From contig JALMGJ010000012.1 in NCBI GenBank assembly GCA_023362775.1, positions 20,907,501 to 20,971,500 of the forward strand: a stretch of 64,000 nucleotides of DNA, read 5' to 3'. Of this stretch, positions 1-11,879 are shown piece by piece. A program made the translations under genes and the position numbers. The DNA comes from Charina bottae (Eukaryota > Chordata > Lepidosauria > Squamata > Charinaidae). The notes under the pieces were generated by a model. The model searched no databases, was not told the origin of the DNA, and saw only the letters and a program-made list of their open reading frames with translations. The stretch's first letter is position 1. Each line of letters begins with the position of its first letter.

Positions 1-3000
1 TTGAACCTTACTTCGGTTTAACCACTTTTCATGCATCCAGTGAAGTGAGCAACAAATCATGAAAGCTTATTCCTTTTAATAAAATGGGTTAGTCCAAAAA
101 GTTCCTGCCACATTCCTCCTGGTGTTGGACGATCATACACTAACACCACTCTCTCCCTACCGAACCTTCACAAGACTTCCAGTGAGGCCACTGACATCAT
201 GTAAAATTTGGGTGGTTAAAAGTAGAACATTTGTTTCAACTACTTGGTGCCTTGGTGCCATTTCAGAGACAGTAGAGGCCCTGGAATTTACACCACCACC
301 GTTGCAAGTCCAGACCTGAGGAAAAAAATGAAGTATCTAAATTTTAAACTCTGAGCATAATTTCTCTAGTATAGTTTAGAGTCACTGACCAACCTCCTTT
401 CATGAATATGCCTGATTCTTAATTTGAAAAATCCAAACTCTGTCCAAGAAATGGTCTGGTGGCCCCTTAAAACGAAACACATTTATTATTGCAAGTTTCT
501 GTGAATGGCAGTTCACTTCATCAAATTCATGGCATCTGTCTGGATCTGAGGGCAGAGAATTATACATGCAGGACTGTTGGTGAGTGAAAAGAAAGAGAAT
601 GATGAAAAGAGAGTCCAAATTGCCTTGAGTGACCATTAATATTAACAGGGGCAGCAACAGACCTTCTGGCAGTGAATGGCTGACACATGTAGGATAATAA
701 GAAACATTGTTCTCTGTTTAGTCTTTGAGAAATGGATGAATTCTTGTTCAGCTCTTTTACAATTCTTTGCAATTCTTTCTCTCAAAGAAGGCCACCCTAA
801 AATCAGTGACAGAATGTCCGAGGGAAATGAAACGCCCCCCCCCCCCCGCCCTTTGGTTTTGGAATGTGGCTGTTTCTAGTGTTCAAAGAAAATCTCATAC
901 AGAATCCCAAATTCTGTACGGTCCACCCCCATTCCATTTCACATGGCCCTCTAGAAGAGGATCAAATGGCGTTTCCTGCAGAAAAATGAAATACTCCTGG
1001 CTGATAAATGTCTCTGTAACACAAATGCAGAAAAATTAGCACTCTCTCACACATGATGGCACCAGGATGATTGGCTGGTTGCTGCTTTAGCAGTGATAAA
1101 TCTCATTTATCACTGAGATTACTGGTTTATTTTCTTGCAAAGATTACATGCATAATTCCTCTTTAGATATTATATGCAGGATAATGGATGGCTTTAGAGT
1201 AAATATCAGCCTGGAGTTCACCTACACTATCCTGCTGATAACCACTCCAGTGATTTATAAAAAGTCTCCAACTTCTTGGAAGGTGAATTAGATCCCCTCC
1301 AATACAAAAAAAAAAAAAGTCCATTAATTATTCACACTTCTCCCAGTCAGAAATTAGGTAGAATATAAACTTCAGAGGAGGCTTCACAATGATCAAACAA
1401 GCACACCAGTTGTTACAGAGGATGTCAGACACACAAGGGTACAAGCATGGAATTTGGCTAGAAACGGTCAAAATCTAGCGTCTGCACAGGATGAATCAAA
1501 GATGACTCTCTTCCCTCCACCCTCCATCTCCAGATGCATTTAAGAGTGATTTGTAAATATCTTAATAAAGCAGATAGGTTGAAGTAGTTGTGAGCAGATG
1601 CTGAGGGTACGGCTATTTTGCTGCAAGTCTTATTAATAAAGTTAGATGGTAGATAGGTTTCTAATTGTGTGTTATTGAGACTGTAAATATATCATGGTGT
1701 ATATTGAATTTGTTGCTTTTGTGAAATTTTGATTGCTATTGGGTTTTGTTAATTTTTTATTGTGGTTGAGCCTTGCTGAGGGGGGCATCATAAATACAAT
1801 TTACTCATAGGAGTTTTGCCTTCAGTCCAGACTTGAAAGGATCCTAATCCTTGCCCACACCCCCTTTCAGACCAAGCTAACCTGTCGGCAGTGACAATCC
1901 ATCTTCGGTCACTGGTGGTGGACTCTGATTTCACATGGGCACACACCACTTCAAATCCCCCTCTGTGCCACAGAAAGACCCACCTATAAGTTACTACTTG
2001 GAGCACCATGGACAACTAAACATTCTCTCTCTTCTCCACTCCCCCCCCCCAAGGTCCTTCAGTTAAATATCTCATAATGTCTCAGAGCAATATTGTTTCA
2101 GGCACTGGCATAGTCCATTGACAACTTATTCATGCCCAGGACAAGAATGAGCAAATATAAGATTATGCATAATGGGGTGGAGGGGGAGAGAAAACAGGAG
2201 CCGTAAACCATGAACATCTGCAACGCCAGAGATTCTCCAATCCCAAGAGGTCAGTGGCGTTTTCTTCGTGAATTATGGCATTCCCATATGCCTGGAGAAG
2301 AAGCCGTGGTGATTAATGCATCTGAGGGTTTAATATTGTGGCAAGGGGGTAAAAAGGTATTCCTTCTTAGCCACAGCTGTGGCTCAGTTATGACCTGAAG
2401 CACCATCTACATAATGAAAAATCTACAGCTGTTATTCCATTCACTCAGATGCCTAATCTACTCTTTTTCTTTTCTTTGTCCCAACAAAGCCATTTCCTAT
2501 GTAATATCTTCAAGCAGTGGTGTTCCCCCCATGCTGCTGTATTAAGACCACTTCTGTCTGTGGAAAATTCACAGCTCCCAGCACACTACCTACCTCACTG
2601 CATGGATATCAAATATTTCAGCAGGGGTTGCATCCACAGGACTGTAGGAAGAAGGTACGAAATAACTTTATTATTATTTAGTTATTTAAATTTGTTATAG
2701 CCGCCTACTCCAGTAGACTGTGGGAGGCTTACAAAATCAAAAAAAAACCCCAATAAATGATTGAAAGCTATGCTTCACCTTGAAACAATAGCAATACACC
2801 AAGCTGTACAGTAATTGTGAGGTGGATTTGGCACAATTAGTTTGGTGAAAATTTTGCCTCTGATTCATTGGTGGAGCTGCTGACAAGCATCAATGAGCCA
2901 GATTCATTCTCCTCATGGAGCTTTGGCTTGCTTTAACCATGGTTAATTAAATAAATCACACCTGGCTGTGTTTACACCACCAAAACAAAGCAAAACATGA

Positions 3001-4494
3001 TGACTTGGCAGAATGTGAGAGCCTAATTTAAAATATTTGTAATGTATTGTGGTCTAGAATGGCAAGATCCAGACCTTTCCTTGAGTGATCTGGTTTATAT
3101 TATGCTAAGCTGTCGTTTCCCGGCTTGGCTAAACCATGAGCTGTGATTTACAAGCCACAGTGGCTAGATTCACCTGCTAGCCCAAATCAAACAAACGACA
3201 GGCTAAACACAATGGGCAAACCAACTCTATATCTAAAGTTATGAACATGTTAAGGATGTTTTGCTTTGTTGAAGAAGCTGTTATTAACTGGGGAGGTGTT
3301 TAACCCTTTATTAAGCAATTAGAAGGTCAATGGTAGCACATTTTCACACTAACACATTTTATTAAAAGGCATGAGCCACAGCTCACTTCAACAGCTTCAC
3401 TAGCTATGTTCTGAAATGTTAGTAACAGAAAACCCAAGCGGCGTTTTTATTTTTGTTTAGTTCAGCAGAGTAGAAAGCATCCAGCAATCAACTTGCACAG
3501 AAGGCTTATCTTTTTGGTTCAGAGAAATAAAGACTCTTCACACATTTAGTCAGTGTAAAAAGGAAAATAAAGATTGCTTACATTTTATTTGTAGATCTTG
3601 TTACAAGCAGTGTCATGGTTGAAACGGTCCCATGCATGCAAGCGAGTTGTTCTGACCAGACCCACGCATGTGCAAGTATGAGCCACGAGGAGAGAGAAGG
3701 TAAAGAGCTTCCTCCCTCGTGGAGGTCCAAGGAGAGAGAGGGGGGGGAAAGAGGAAACAGGAAGTCAATTGACTCAAACACCTCCCACACAAGCAGTAGG
3801 GTTAGACTTAACATAGAAACCCCTCCTTCATGTTTATGTGAGACGTGCTGAGCTGAAAACCTGTTTAAATCCAACAGACTCCTCCTGGCTACCATAGACT
3901 AATATGGTTCTCCTCTTACAAGAGTAAGCAATTAGGAAATACAGCTGCCCTAAAGTGGTCAGGAAGGTCTAATAATTAGAAATGATTAATCAATCTGGCT
4001 AGCTCAGCCCCATAAGCATTTCATTCAGTGATAAGCAAGCTGATGCCATCCAGATATTTTTTGAACTACAACTCTTGTCATTTCCCATGATGGTTGGCTT
4101 AATAGGATTTTAAAAAACTGGAGCAGATTAGCTTGCTTGTCCTTGAGTTCATTAGTAGCTGGTTTAATTATAGATCAAAATATGCTTATAAGATCACTGT
4201 TCCCCAGAGTGCCTGCCGTCCTTTTCACAGAGGCTCCATCTGTTAAAAAAAGTCAATAAATTCACAGTACTGAGATTTTCCATAACTGTTTGACTTTCTA
4301 AAGGATGAAAAAGATGGAGATTACAAAGGAGCAATTGCTTAACTCCCACCTTAAAAATGGTCCCCACGTGCATGGTTTGCAGTGGGGAGAGCAATCTCCT
4401 GATGAGGTTTGCATGACATGGTATGGGAGAATGTGTTCCCAGTCCAGATCTGGACTACACTGTGGCTTGTTCCAGCATGTTTGCCTAAGCATCT
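1..4494. other. Mostly single-copy AT-rich DNA, no gene recognised
   Basis: No reading frame here looks like a conserved protein; those present are short and unsupported. Visible landmarks are a poly-C run near 836-846, an A-run near 1308, an L2/CR1-like 3' tail at 2655-2740 and a purine-rich patch near 3730-3750. The stretch 2890-3230 carries the recurrent motif with 'aaccatgg' and 'gctaaac' described in the findings. The rest could be intron or intergenic sequence. Confidence 0.6.
2655..2740 (-). repeat. LINE 3'-tail fragment (L2/CR1-like)
   Basis: A TA-rich stretch of ATTT-like units is followed by a short conserved box ending in 'gggaggcttacaaaatc'. It resembles the reversed 3' end of the LINE family seen more fully at 59145-59785. 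It is short and diverged, so the family call is tentative. Confidence 0.4.
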
Positions 4495-4502
4495 CTTTAG
4501 GT

Positions 4503-4792
4503 CAGAGCTTTCCAAACTCTGTGTCGGGACACATTAGTGTGTTGACTGCAGTGTCTGGGTGTGTCGCGGCTGCTGCTGCCTCCAAGCCCTGCCAGGATTC
4601 CATGCAGGTCCTAGTGCCTGCCTTGTGCCTTGCTGCCTCCAAACCTGCTGTGATTCCGCACAGGTCCTAGTGCCTGCCTTGTGCCCTGCTGTAAGAGTGT
4701 GTCGTGAAATGATGCCCTGCTGTAAGAGTGTGTCGCAAAATGATGCATGTCTAAAAAGTGTGTCACCAACATGAAAAGTTTGGAAAGCTCTG
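4503..4792 (-). mobile_element. Non-autonomous hAT transposon (CAGAGCTTTCCAAAC family, array subtype)
   Basis: The element starts with CAGAGCTTTCCAAACT and ends with AGTTTGGAAAGCTCTG-like sequence, forming terminal inverted repeats. It is flanked by a perfect 8-bp TSD, ctttaggt (4495-4502 and 4793-4800), diagnostic of the hAT superfamily. The interior contains about two units of the 56-bp 'ggcactaggacctg' array that is expanded at 10440-10797, here in opposite orientation. There is no coding capacity, so it must have been moved in trans. Confidence 0.9.
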
Positions 4793-5219
4793 CTTTAGGT
4801 GCAGACACTGAGCTAATCTGGGGAAATCTGCAAGCAATTTACAAGTTGGCATTCTTCTATTTCATTTTGGACATTGTGAGATAGAAGCAACAATAATTTT
4901 TCCCACCCAGTGCTCTTAATCAAGTGCTTAGTTGAAAAAATGAAGGCAGCCATAGAGGCTCAGGTATAAGAAGATGTTATGTGTTAACCTGGGAGAGAGT
5001 TCCCATCATCTTAAAGGAACAGACTATGCAATTCAATGTGGAAATTATGCTTTTGCTCCATGTTTAATGTGGACATTGACACATCTTTATTTTTCTAGGA
5101 TGACTTGGGTTTTGGTAGGCTCTTTATCTCTTAAACACATATATGGTAAAATAGATACTTGTGTATCTTTGGAGTTGGTACATGATTTTTCATATATGCC
5201 TGAAGGAAACAGTATAAAA

Positions 5220-5471
5220 CAGAGCTTTCCAAACTCCCGCTGTTGGCGACACACCAATGGCAGTGGCGGTGCGTGCAGCGGCAGCGGCCTCGTGTTTTCC
5301 GCTAAAACCCAGAAGCGCTGATGGCGCACCACTGCCATCGCCGCTGCCGCCACCACCACACGCGCCACCGCCATGCGCACCATCACAGGGGCGGCGGCAA
5401 CGCACCATCACCACTTCCGGGTTTTGTCGCGACACACTAAAGTGTCACAACACACAGTTTGGAAAGCTATG
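5220..5471. mobile_element. Non-autonomous hAT transposon (CAGAGCTTTCCAAAC family, CpG-rich subtype)
   Basis: The left end CAGAGCTTTCCAAACTC pairs with the right end, which reads GTTTGGAAAGCTATG. A perfect 8-bp TSD, gtataaaa, lies at 5212-5219 and 5472-5479. The interior is extremely GC- and CpG-rich, with many GGC/GCC triplets, and carries cacttccgggt at 5412-5422, which matches an ETS-type core. Reading frames of about 100 aa on both strands are low-complexity products of these triplets, not genes. Confidence 0.9.
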
Positions 5472-5671
5472 GTATAAAATAAGGACCTCATTGAACACAG
5501 TGCCAGGGACAAGATTCAGTTCTACTGCATTTGCATATATGCATCTATCTACATGCCAAGATTATGTATATGAATAGAACAAACAATGAAGAAAAATGTT
5601 TGTGTATAGGATTTTTGTGTTTGTGCGTGAGAGAGAGATTAAGAGAGAAAACGGATTCACATTGTCTAAGG

Positions 5672-5792
5672 CAGTGTTTCTCAACCTCAGCAACTTTTAA
5701 GTGGTGTGGACTTCAATCCCAGAATTGCTGGCTGGGGAATTCTGGGAGTTGAAGTCCATACATCTTAAAGTTGCTGACGTTGAAAAACATAG
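5672..5792. mobile_element. Palindromic hAT MITE (CAGTGTTTCTCAACC family)
   Basis: The element runs from cagtgtttctcaacc to a decayed mirror end. The centre is an inverted repeat of the 'tgtggacttcaatccc' type. The 8-bp TSD gtctaagg is perfect (5664-5671 and 5793-5800). This is one of about eleven copies in the window. Confidence 0.9.
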
Positions 5793-5800
5793 GTCTAAGG

Positions 5801-7681
5801 CATAATCTGTTTCAATCATGGTGTGCTAAACAAACTATAACCTGGCTTCATACAACTCACTAAACTATATTTTTTGTGGTTTAACTTGTGTGAACCAAGC
5901 CATTTGTTTTAAAACTGGTTTATGGGTTAGCATGTCTTGTGAACTCAGCCAGTGGTAATTTATTCAACAGGCATGGCTAAATAATGGCTTAATGGTGTAT
6001 GTCTGCTCATAGCCTATGAGCTGTTTCTTGAGCCCCCTCTTTAAAATGGCAGAGAATGTTTGCGTCTCCCTGGCCCTTGAAAGCATTAACTTTCAGTAAT
6101 AATAGCCAGGTTCATTAGATGCATGGAGCAGACAACAGAGGCATCTGTGATTATATGAATTAGTAAAAGAGCAGTGAATAAATCAGACAAACAAGGTGAG
6201 ATATAAATAGCAGTGATTAACCAAAACAATAGCAGCAACCTGAGGCAGGGATATGACTACAATAAATCATCTAAATATTTTTCAGTAGTGTGAAAGAACA
6301 GCATAATAGCCTGCCAGATGGGATTGCTGAAATGGACAGTATTCTTACCAAACACCTGAGCAAGACCGGTCTGCAGTCAAAAACGGGATCACCTGCTTCA
6401 GGTCAATATATTTTTAAGTGCACAGACCTCTCTTATGAGCAATGAGACCCACCAGGGAGCCATTATTTACCCAAGGGTTTGGCTAGAATGAGGTCACTGG
6501 AAGCTTACAATGTGTCTTCTAAACTCTACAGATTATCCCAAAATACACAAGCTGAGGAGAAGATAAGAGTTTGCCTATTAACTCCCCATCAAACTGCTAG
6601 CAAGAAAGCATATTATACAGTAAAAGGCAACCTAGAGTTGGCCAGAAGGTTAGACTACAACTCCCACAATTTCCTATTTTGGTAGAGGTGGTTCAGGCTG
6701 AGATGAAATTCAAATATCTGGAAGGCCTCGTATTGCCTACCTCTGCCATTGGAATTTCTGTCGATGGTGAAGTTAGCTCTCTTTCTGTTTTTCAGTTCTG
6801 GCATATATGGTCTTCCTGTTGCACAGACAGAATTCACTCAACTCTCTTCTAATAAGGGGGGGGGGAAATATTAGACCTTCTTGCATCTCGCCTATATCCT
6901 GTGTCTCCAACATGGCACCCATGGGCTTCAACAGGCCCACTGTCATGTCTCTTTGAATCTGCCAAACCTTTTCTCTCACCTGATTTTTTTTATTCTTAAA
7001 AATTAATAGGAAGCTAGCATTGCAAAGAAAACCATCAGCCTCAAGCATAATCTGTACTACCAACAATTCCTCTAGGTTCCACATAGACTCTGGAGGCATT
7101 CTTAGAAAATAAAATCATAATTAGCTGCATCGGAATACTCTGGAAATGTGTCAACCTGTCCTCAAAAAAGAAAAGAAATTAACCTGACTTAGCCAAAAGC
7201 ATCCAGGGAAGCTAAAGGAATTGGTGGGAAACTACTTCAGGGGTGTGCCTTCTGGGAAACATTGATTTTTTGGTCCATCCAAAACATGCTCTCAAAATCC
7301 AATTAGGCCCAAGGCTTAAAAATGTGCCTGCTTCTTCTAAGACCCTTCAAGCTCCTGTGGAATGTTTTACCAAATTTTACCCTTTATCAGGGTAAATATT
7401 GTTTGTCATATTGGTACGGTAGTTCTCCGCAGAGAAATCTTCAATTCCAAGATTACAAAGGGCTGAAAGAAACACGTCTTTCCCTGGGATTGCATTGTAG
7501 CTGCAGAGGATAGTTATACAATCTTGGGAAGCTGCTGGTTGAAGATAGACCTATGCTAGCAGCTCTGTGCGCTCCAAAATACCTTTGCTTTTCAAAGGGA
7601 AGCATTGTGGAGCCCCCTTCCCCCATCTTATTCAATACCAACAGAAAGCCGTCAGTTACAGTCCTCCAGAGCCATAATCTC
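5801..7681. other. Single-copy DNA with no recognised gene
   Basis: The first 200 bases belong to the dispersed 'gtgtgaaccaagcc' repeat-like family noted in the findings. From about 6020 to 7680 I recognise neither an interspersed repeat nor a coding exon. Open frames are 60-110 codons without recognisable motifs. A G-run lies at about 6857-6866. Confidence 0.55.
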
Positions 7682-7683
7682 TA

Positions 7684-8072
7684 CAGGTAGTCCTCGCTTA
7701 ATGACCACAATTGGGACCAGAATTTCAGTTGCTAAGCAAAGCGGTCATTAAGCAAATCTGACCCGATTTTACAACCTTTTACAAAGCGGTTGTTAAGCAA
7801 ATCACCATGGGCGTTAAGTGAATCACATAGTTCCCCATTGATTTTGCTCGCCAGAAGCCAGCCAGGAAAATCAAAAATGGCGATCACGTGACCACGGGAC
7901 GCTGTGATGGTCATAAATGCAAACCGATTGCCAAGCACCCAATTGTGATCATGTGACTGTGGGGACACTGCAATGGCTGTAAGTGTGAAAATCGGTCATA
8001 AGTTGGTTTTTTCAGCACCGTCGTAAGTCCGAACCATCACTAAACAAATGGTTGTTAAGTGAGGACAACCTG
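7684..8072. mobile_element. Tc1/mariner-like non-autonomous DNA transposon
   Basis: The ends are inverted repeats: left CAGGTAGTCCTCGCTTAA, right complement CAGGTTGTCCTCACTTAA. A TA dinucleotide flanks each side (7682-7683 and 8073-8074), as expected for Tc1/mariner target duplication. The interior repeats variants of 'ggtcattaagcaaatc', so it is partly self-homologous. There is no transposase frame. The superfamily call depends on the TA flanks and is less secure than the hAT calls. Confidence 0.7.
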
Positions 8073-8074
8073 TA

Positions 8075-8427
8075 CAGTTTGTTTTCTCTCACCCACATCC
8101 TTCTGATCCCATCCTTTCTTCCTCTGAGCCAATCTAGCCCTCCTTTCTTTTCTACCCTCCTTTCTATTTTCTTAGACCTTGATCTTAGCCTTTTCTGTTT
8201 TTTCTTCTCCAGACTCCTCTGCTTTCACTGCTCCTTTGTGTCCTAAAAGCATCTAACTCAATAACAGCCAAAGACTTTGCTAATACCATAATTACTATCA
8301 TAAAATCCATTAGGGCAACCTAGATAGAGATAAACTGGCCATGGCAACCTTCATTAGCACCCACCAAGTTCTCTTTCCTACCTGACTTATAAAAATAAAT
8401 AACAACAACAACAACAACAACAACAAC

Positions 8428-8463
<36 letters not shown>

Positions 8464-9189
8464 GCTGCAAAGGAAGGTGACATGTTTCAACATGATCTTT
8501 ATTTCCAAGAATGCCCCTGTGCTCCTCTTCAGCTCCACTGCTAGTAGAAATGAATGTGGTGAGTGCCTATACTGTAATACACAGCATTTGGAAGAATGGC
8601 CACCTGCCCATAAAAAATAAATGCAGTAGAAAGTATCCTGGGAAGCTAGAGACACAATTTTTCATACCATTCTGTGGATATAAAGCTCTCCTATGGTACC
8701 ACACTATGCTTTCACAATTCCAAATGTTCTTAATGGATTTCAGAAGTTTGCGCTGGCTTTAGGCTACAGTTCTATTTATCTGGGAACAAAATGTGTTTAG
8801 ATTGATGGGTCTTATTTCTAAGCAAAGATGCATAAGATTTCCTTGTTCAAGGTAGGACAGGCCAGCTGTTGTCCCCCAGAGGTTTGGACTACAGTTGTCA
8901 TCAGTCCCAGACAAAGCAGTTTGCATGATTTCATCATAGAAATAATGCTAATTATGTAATTTGTGCGAAGCCATGATGCAAATGATGTTATTATGGCTTC
9001 TACCAGACGCCTATGATAGGAATCCTAAACATCGGAAAAGTATTGTTATGGTGTTCAATTTTCATCACATACACTGGTATTTACTTCTTAGTTTGCTAAC
9101 AAATCTTGCACTCGCATTATGTATTAACAACTTTACGTTGGAAAGTAGAGTGGATAGTCTGTTTCAACATGGAACCCAGTGAAACACAA
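8075..9189. other. Single-copy DNA with a trinucleotide microsatellite, no gene
   Basis: A pyrimidine-rich stretch (8090-8240) is followed by the compound microsatellite at 8400-8461. The remainder shows nothing I recognise. Open frames are short. Confidence 0.55.
8400..8461. repeat. Compound microsatellite (ACA)n(ATA)n
   Basis: About ten units of an ACA-type triplet run directly into about ten units of an ATA-type triplet, with a single substitution step between the two phases. This suggests one tract diverged into two. Confidence 0.95.
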
Positions 9190-9587
9190 TAATTTCAAAG
9201 GGTGATAAGGGGCTTGGAGGCTAAATCCTACAAAAAGCCGTGAAAGGAACTTGGTATGTTTAGCCTAAATAAGGGAAGGCTAAGGGGAGATGTGATCTCA
9301 GTTTTCCAATCCATGAAGGGATGTCACAGGAGAGGAGGTGTGGATTAATTCTCTATAGCACCCAAGGGTAAGACAAGAGCCAGTGGGTGAAAGCTTAACA
9401 GAGAGAGATCCAAACTTGAAATAAGAAGGAATGTCTTAATTAGGAGAGCTATTAAGCAGTGGAACAGCCAGCCCCCTGAGGTGGTGGGTGCTTGATCACT
9501 GGAGGTTTTCAAGAAAAGATTGGACCGCCATATGTCCAGGATGAGATGAAGATTCCTGCACTGGGCAGGGGTTGGAATAGATTATTT
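9190..9587 (+). mobile_element. CR1-like LINE, 3' coding part (first piece)
   Basis: The sequence follows the C-terminal CR1 ORF2 region: 'atgtttagcctaaataagg', 'gaatgtcttaattaggaga', 'cagtggaacagcc' and 'tcactggaggttttcaag' occur in the expected order. It breaks off at 'ggggttggaatagatta' because a SINE has inserted. The CR1 resumes at 9931. No intact frame remains. Confidence 0.8.
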
Positions 9588-9930
9588 ATTTAATTAATTA
9601 ATTTTTATCCTGCCTTTATTATTTTTATAAATAACTCAAGGCAGCGAACATACCTAATCCTCCTTCCTCCTCCTATTTTCCCCACAACAACAACCCTGTG
9701 GGGTGAGTTGGTCTGGGAGAGAGTGACTGGCCCAAAGTCACCCAGCAGGCTTTCATGCCTAAGGCGGGACTAGAACTCTGTCTCCTGGTTTGCTATTGGC
9801 TCCTTCCTAGGCCTGAGAGAGAGTGACTGGCCCAAGGTCACCCAGCCGGCTTTCACGCCTAAAGCGGGACTAGAACTCTCAGAATCCTGGTTTCTAACCC
9901 AGCACCTTAACCACTAGACCAAACTGGCTT
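9588..9930 (-). mobile_element. tRNA-derived SINE with duplicated internal unit, nested in CR1
   Basis: Read on the minus strand, a tRNA-like head with 'gtggttaaggtgctggg' is followed by two copies of a roughly 100-bp body ('ctagtcccgc...gggccagtcactctctc'). A tail follows with 'cagggttgttgttgtgggg' and 'ataataaaggcaggataaa'. It interrupts the CR1 copy, so it is younger than that CR1. The same subfamily with more internal units lies at 34205-34660. Confidence 0.8.
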
Positions 9931-9975
9931 CAAGGTTCTTTCCAACCCTATGATTATATGATTTTATGATTTCCT
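9931..9975 (+). mobile_element. CR1-like LINE, 3' end (second piece)
   Basis: The sequence 'caaggttctttccaaccc' followed by degenerate octamers of the ATTCTATG type is the normal CR1 terminus. It continues the copy at 9190-9587 beyond the nested SINE. Confidence 0.8.
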
Positions 9976-10289
9976 ATGAATGAAAAATTACTGCTCCCTT
10001 AGCTATGGGACCTATTAAGTGTATTAACAAATTAAAGCAGCATTATTTGTAAATATCAGCCCATTCCTATTGTCGTCTTCTCGAACCAGAAGAAGATAAT
10101 TCATGTTAAAAAAATCCAGAAGTCTGAACTTCACCTTGGTAGATCATATAAAAGAGAGCTTGGCCAAGCAAGAGTGATCTATGAGCTTAAAATGTGGGCT
10201 TTCTGGACCAACACCATTGCTTACATAATAAGGAACTTTAGTATCTTCAGCTTTCTGAAAAAAGGAAAGGTGGAATGACAGCAGAGAAG
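9976..10289. other. Short single-copy stretch, nothing recognised
   Basis: No repeat, RNA gene or exon is recognisable between the CR1 terminus and the hAT element. Confidence 0.5.
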
Positions 10290-10297
10290 CTGTAAGG

Positions 10298-10870
10298 CAG
10301 AGCTTTCCAAACTTTTCATGTTGGTGACACACTTTTTAGACATGCATCATTTCGCAACACACTTTTACAGTAGGGCATCATTTCGTGACACACTCTTACA
10401 GCAGGACACAAGGCAGGCACTTGGACCTGCGTGGAATCCTGGCAGGGCAGGTTTGGAGGCAGCAAGGCACAAGGCAGGCACTAGGACCTGTGCGGAATCA
10501 CAGCAGGTTTGGAGGCAGCAAGGCACAAGGCAGGCACTAGGACCTGTGCGGAATCACAGCAGGTTTGGAGGCAGCAGGGCACAAGGCAGGCACTAGGACC
10601 TGCGCAGAATCACAGCAGGTTTGGAGGCAGCAAGGCACAAGGCAGGCACTAGGACCTGCGTGGAATCCTGGCAGGGCAGGTTTGGAGGCAGCAAGGCACA
10701 AGGCAGGCACTAGGACCTGTGCGGAATCACAGCAGGTTTGGAGGCAGCAAGGCACAAGGCAGGCACTAGGACCTGTGCGGAATCCTGGCAGGGCTCAGAG
10801 GCGGCAGCAGCTGTGACACACCCAGACACTGCAGCCGACAGTGTTGCGACACACAGTTTGGAAAGTTCTG
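10298..10870 (+). mobile_element. Non-autonomous hAT transposon with 56-bp internal array
   Basis: The left end is CAGAGCTTTCCAAACTT and the right end GTTTGGAAAGTTCTG. The 8-bp TSD ctgtaagg is perfect (10290-10297 and 10871-10878). It belongs to the same family as 4503-4792 but carries about six array units, so it is twice as long. A Sauria SINE begins immediately after the right TSD. Confidence 0.92.
10440..10797. repeat. 56-bp tandem array inside a hAT element
   Basis: Units starting at 'gtttggaggcagc' recur at 10451, 10507, 10563, 10619, 10680 and 10736. The spacing is 56 bp, except one 61-bp step where 'tcctggcagggcagg' replaces 'cacagcagg'. Units are nearly identical, which points to recent array growth. 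Confidence 0.95.
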
Positions 10871-10878
10871 CTGTAAGG

Positions 10879-11202
10879 TAAGGTAAAGGTAAAGGTTCCC
10901 CCCACACATTTGTGCAGTCATGTCCGACTCTAGGGGCCGTTTGTTAGCCGAAGAGCCAGCGTTGTCCGAAGATGCTTCCGCGGTCATGTGGCCAGCATGA
11001 CGCATGCGGAACACTGTTAGCTACCCACCAAAGTGGTACCTATTCATCTACTTGCATTTGCATGCTTTCGAATTGCTAGGTTGGCAAGAGCTGGGGCGAG
11101 TGCGGGAGCTCACTCCACATGCAGGGCTAGGGATTTGAATCTCCAAACTTGTGATCTTCCGATCGACAAGCCTGGCGTCTTAACCGCTGAGCCACCACGC
11201 TA
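10879..11202 (-). mobile_element. Sauria-type SINE
   Basis: On the minus strand it has a tRNA-like head (box A-like 'gtggtggctcagcgg', box B-like 'agattcaaatccctagcc'). A unique body ('agcaattcgaaagcatgc') and a Bov-B-like tail ending in ACCTTT repeats follow. The flanking 11-bp TSD is ctgctgtaagg/ctgctgtaggg (10868-10878 and 11203-11213, one mismatch). The 5' TSD contains the end of the neighbouring hAT and that element's own TSD, so the SINE inserted after the hAT. Confidence 0.92.
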
Positions 11203-11213
11203 CTGCTGTAGGG

Positions 11214-11632
11214 TATGTGATACTAATTACCCAGAAATGCCCCAGGATAGCTTCTTGCCTAATTTAGATGCTGCTCTAAGGTGAACAAAAGGAGGAAGTG
11301 CAGAGCTTAGGGAAAATATAGGGGAAACTATAATTCAACTGTTGTTGAATGACGTCACTCCCAGAGATGTCTAATCAAAGGTCAGGAACTCTGGTGAAGC
11401 ATCAGTCTAGGAGATTGTCTTGAAATTGCAGGTTTGAGCTCAAGCAATCAAGTTTTTAGTTTGAATTCTCTCTCTCATAATCAAGAGAAAAAAATGTGCG
11501 GCATCAAGGGCTGTTAAGAGACTCAAGGACTGAATCGCTGTAAGAGGCTTGTATACCAAGGTTTTATTTTTAGAGATGTATTTTCATATGTAAAACAATA
11601 CTTCCTTAGATATAAAAGGTCTCTGTCTATGG
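11214..11632. other. Single-copy DNA, nothing recognised
   Basis: No gene or repeat is recognisable. The sequence is ordinary AT-rich DNA. Confidence 0.5.
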
Positions 11633-11759
11633 CAGTGTTTCTCAACCTCAACTACTTTAAGTTGTGTGGACTTCTTTAAGCATGCGTGGACATGCTGGCT
11701 GGGGAATTCTGGGAGTTGATGTCCATGCTGCTTAAAGTTGTTGAGGTTGAGAAACACTG
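11633..11759. mobile_element. Palindromic hAT MITE (CAGTGTTTCTCAACC family)
   Basis: The ends cagtgtttctcaacctc and gaggttgagaaacactg are perfect inverted repeats. The centre has an extra 'cttctttaagcatgcgtgg' stretch. The 8 bases on the two sides do not match, so no TSD is visible; this copy may be older or rearranged. Confidence 0.85.
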
Positions 11760-11879
11760 GGATAGAAGATCAGGACCATCAGTAGCTGCTAGCTGCTGAA
11801 TTGTTGACAGCATACTTGAATCCTCAGGCAATTCTTTTCCTGTTCATGATTGAAAGCTTTCCACATGCATCTGCTCAGC

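Noticed and set aside
10440..10797. Regularly spaced repeats that could suggest a CRISPR array
   Set aside because: The units are contiguous tandem repeats without unique spacers, inside a eukaryotic hAT element.
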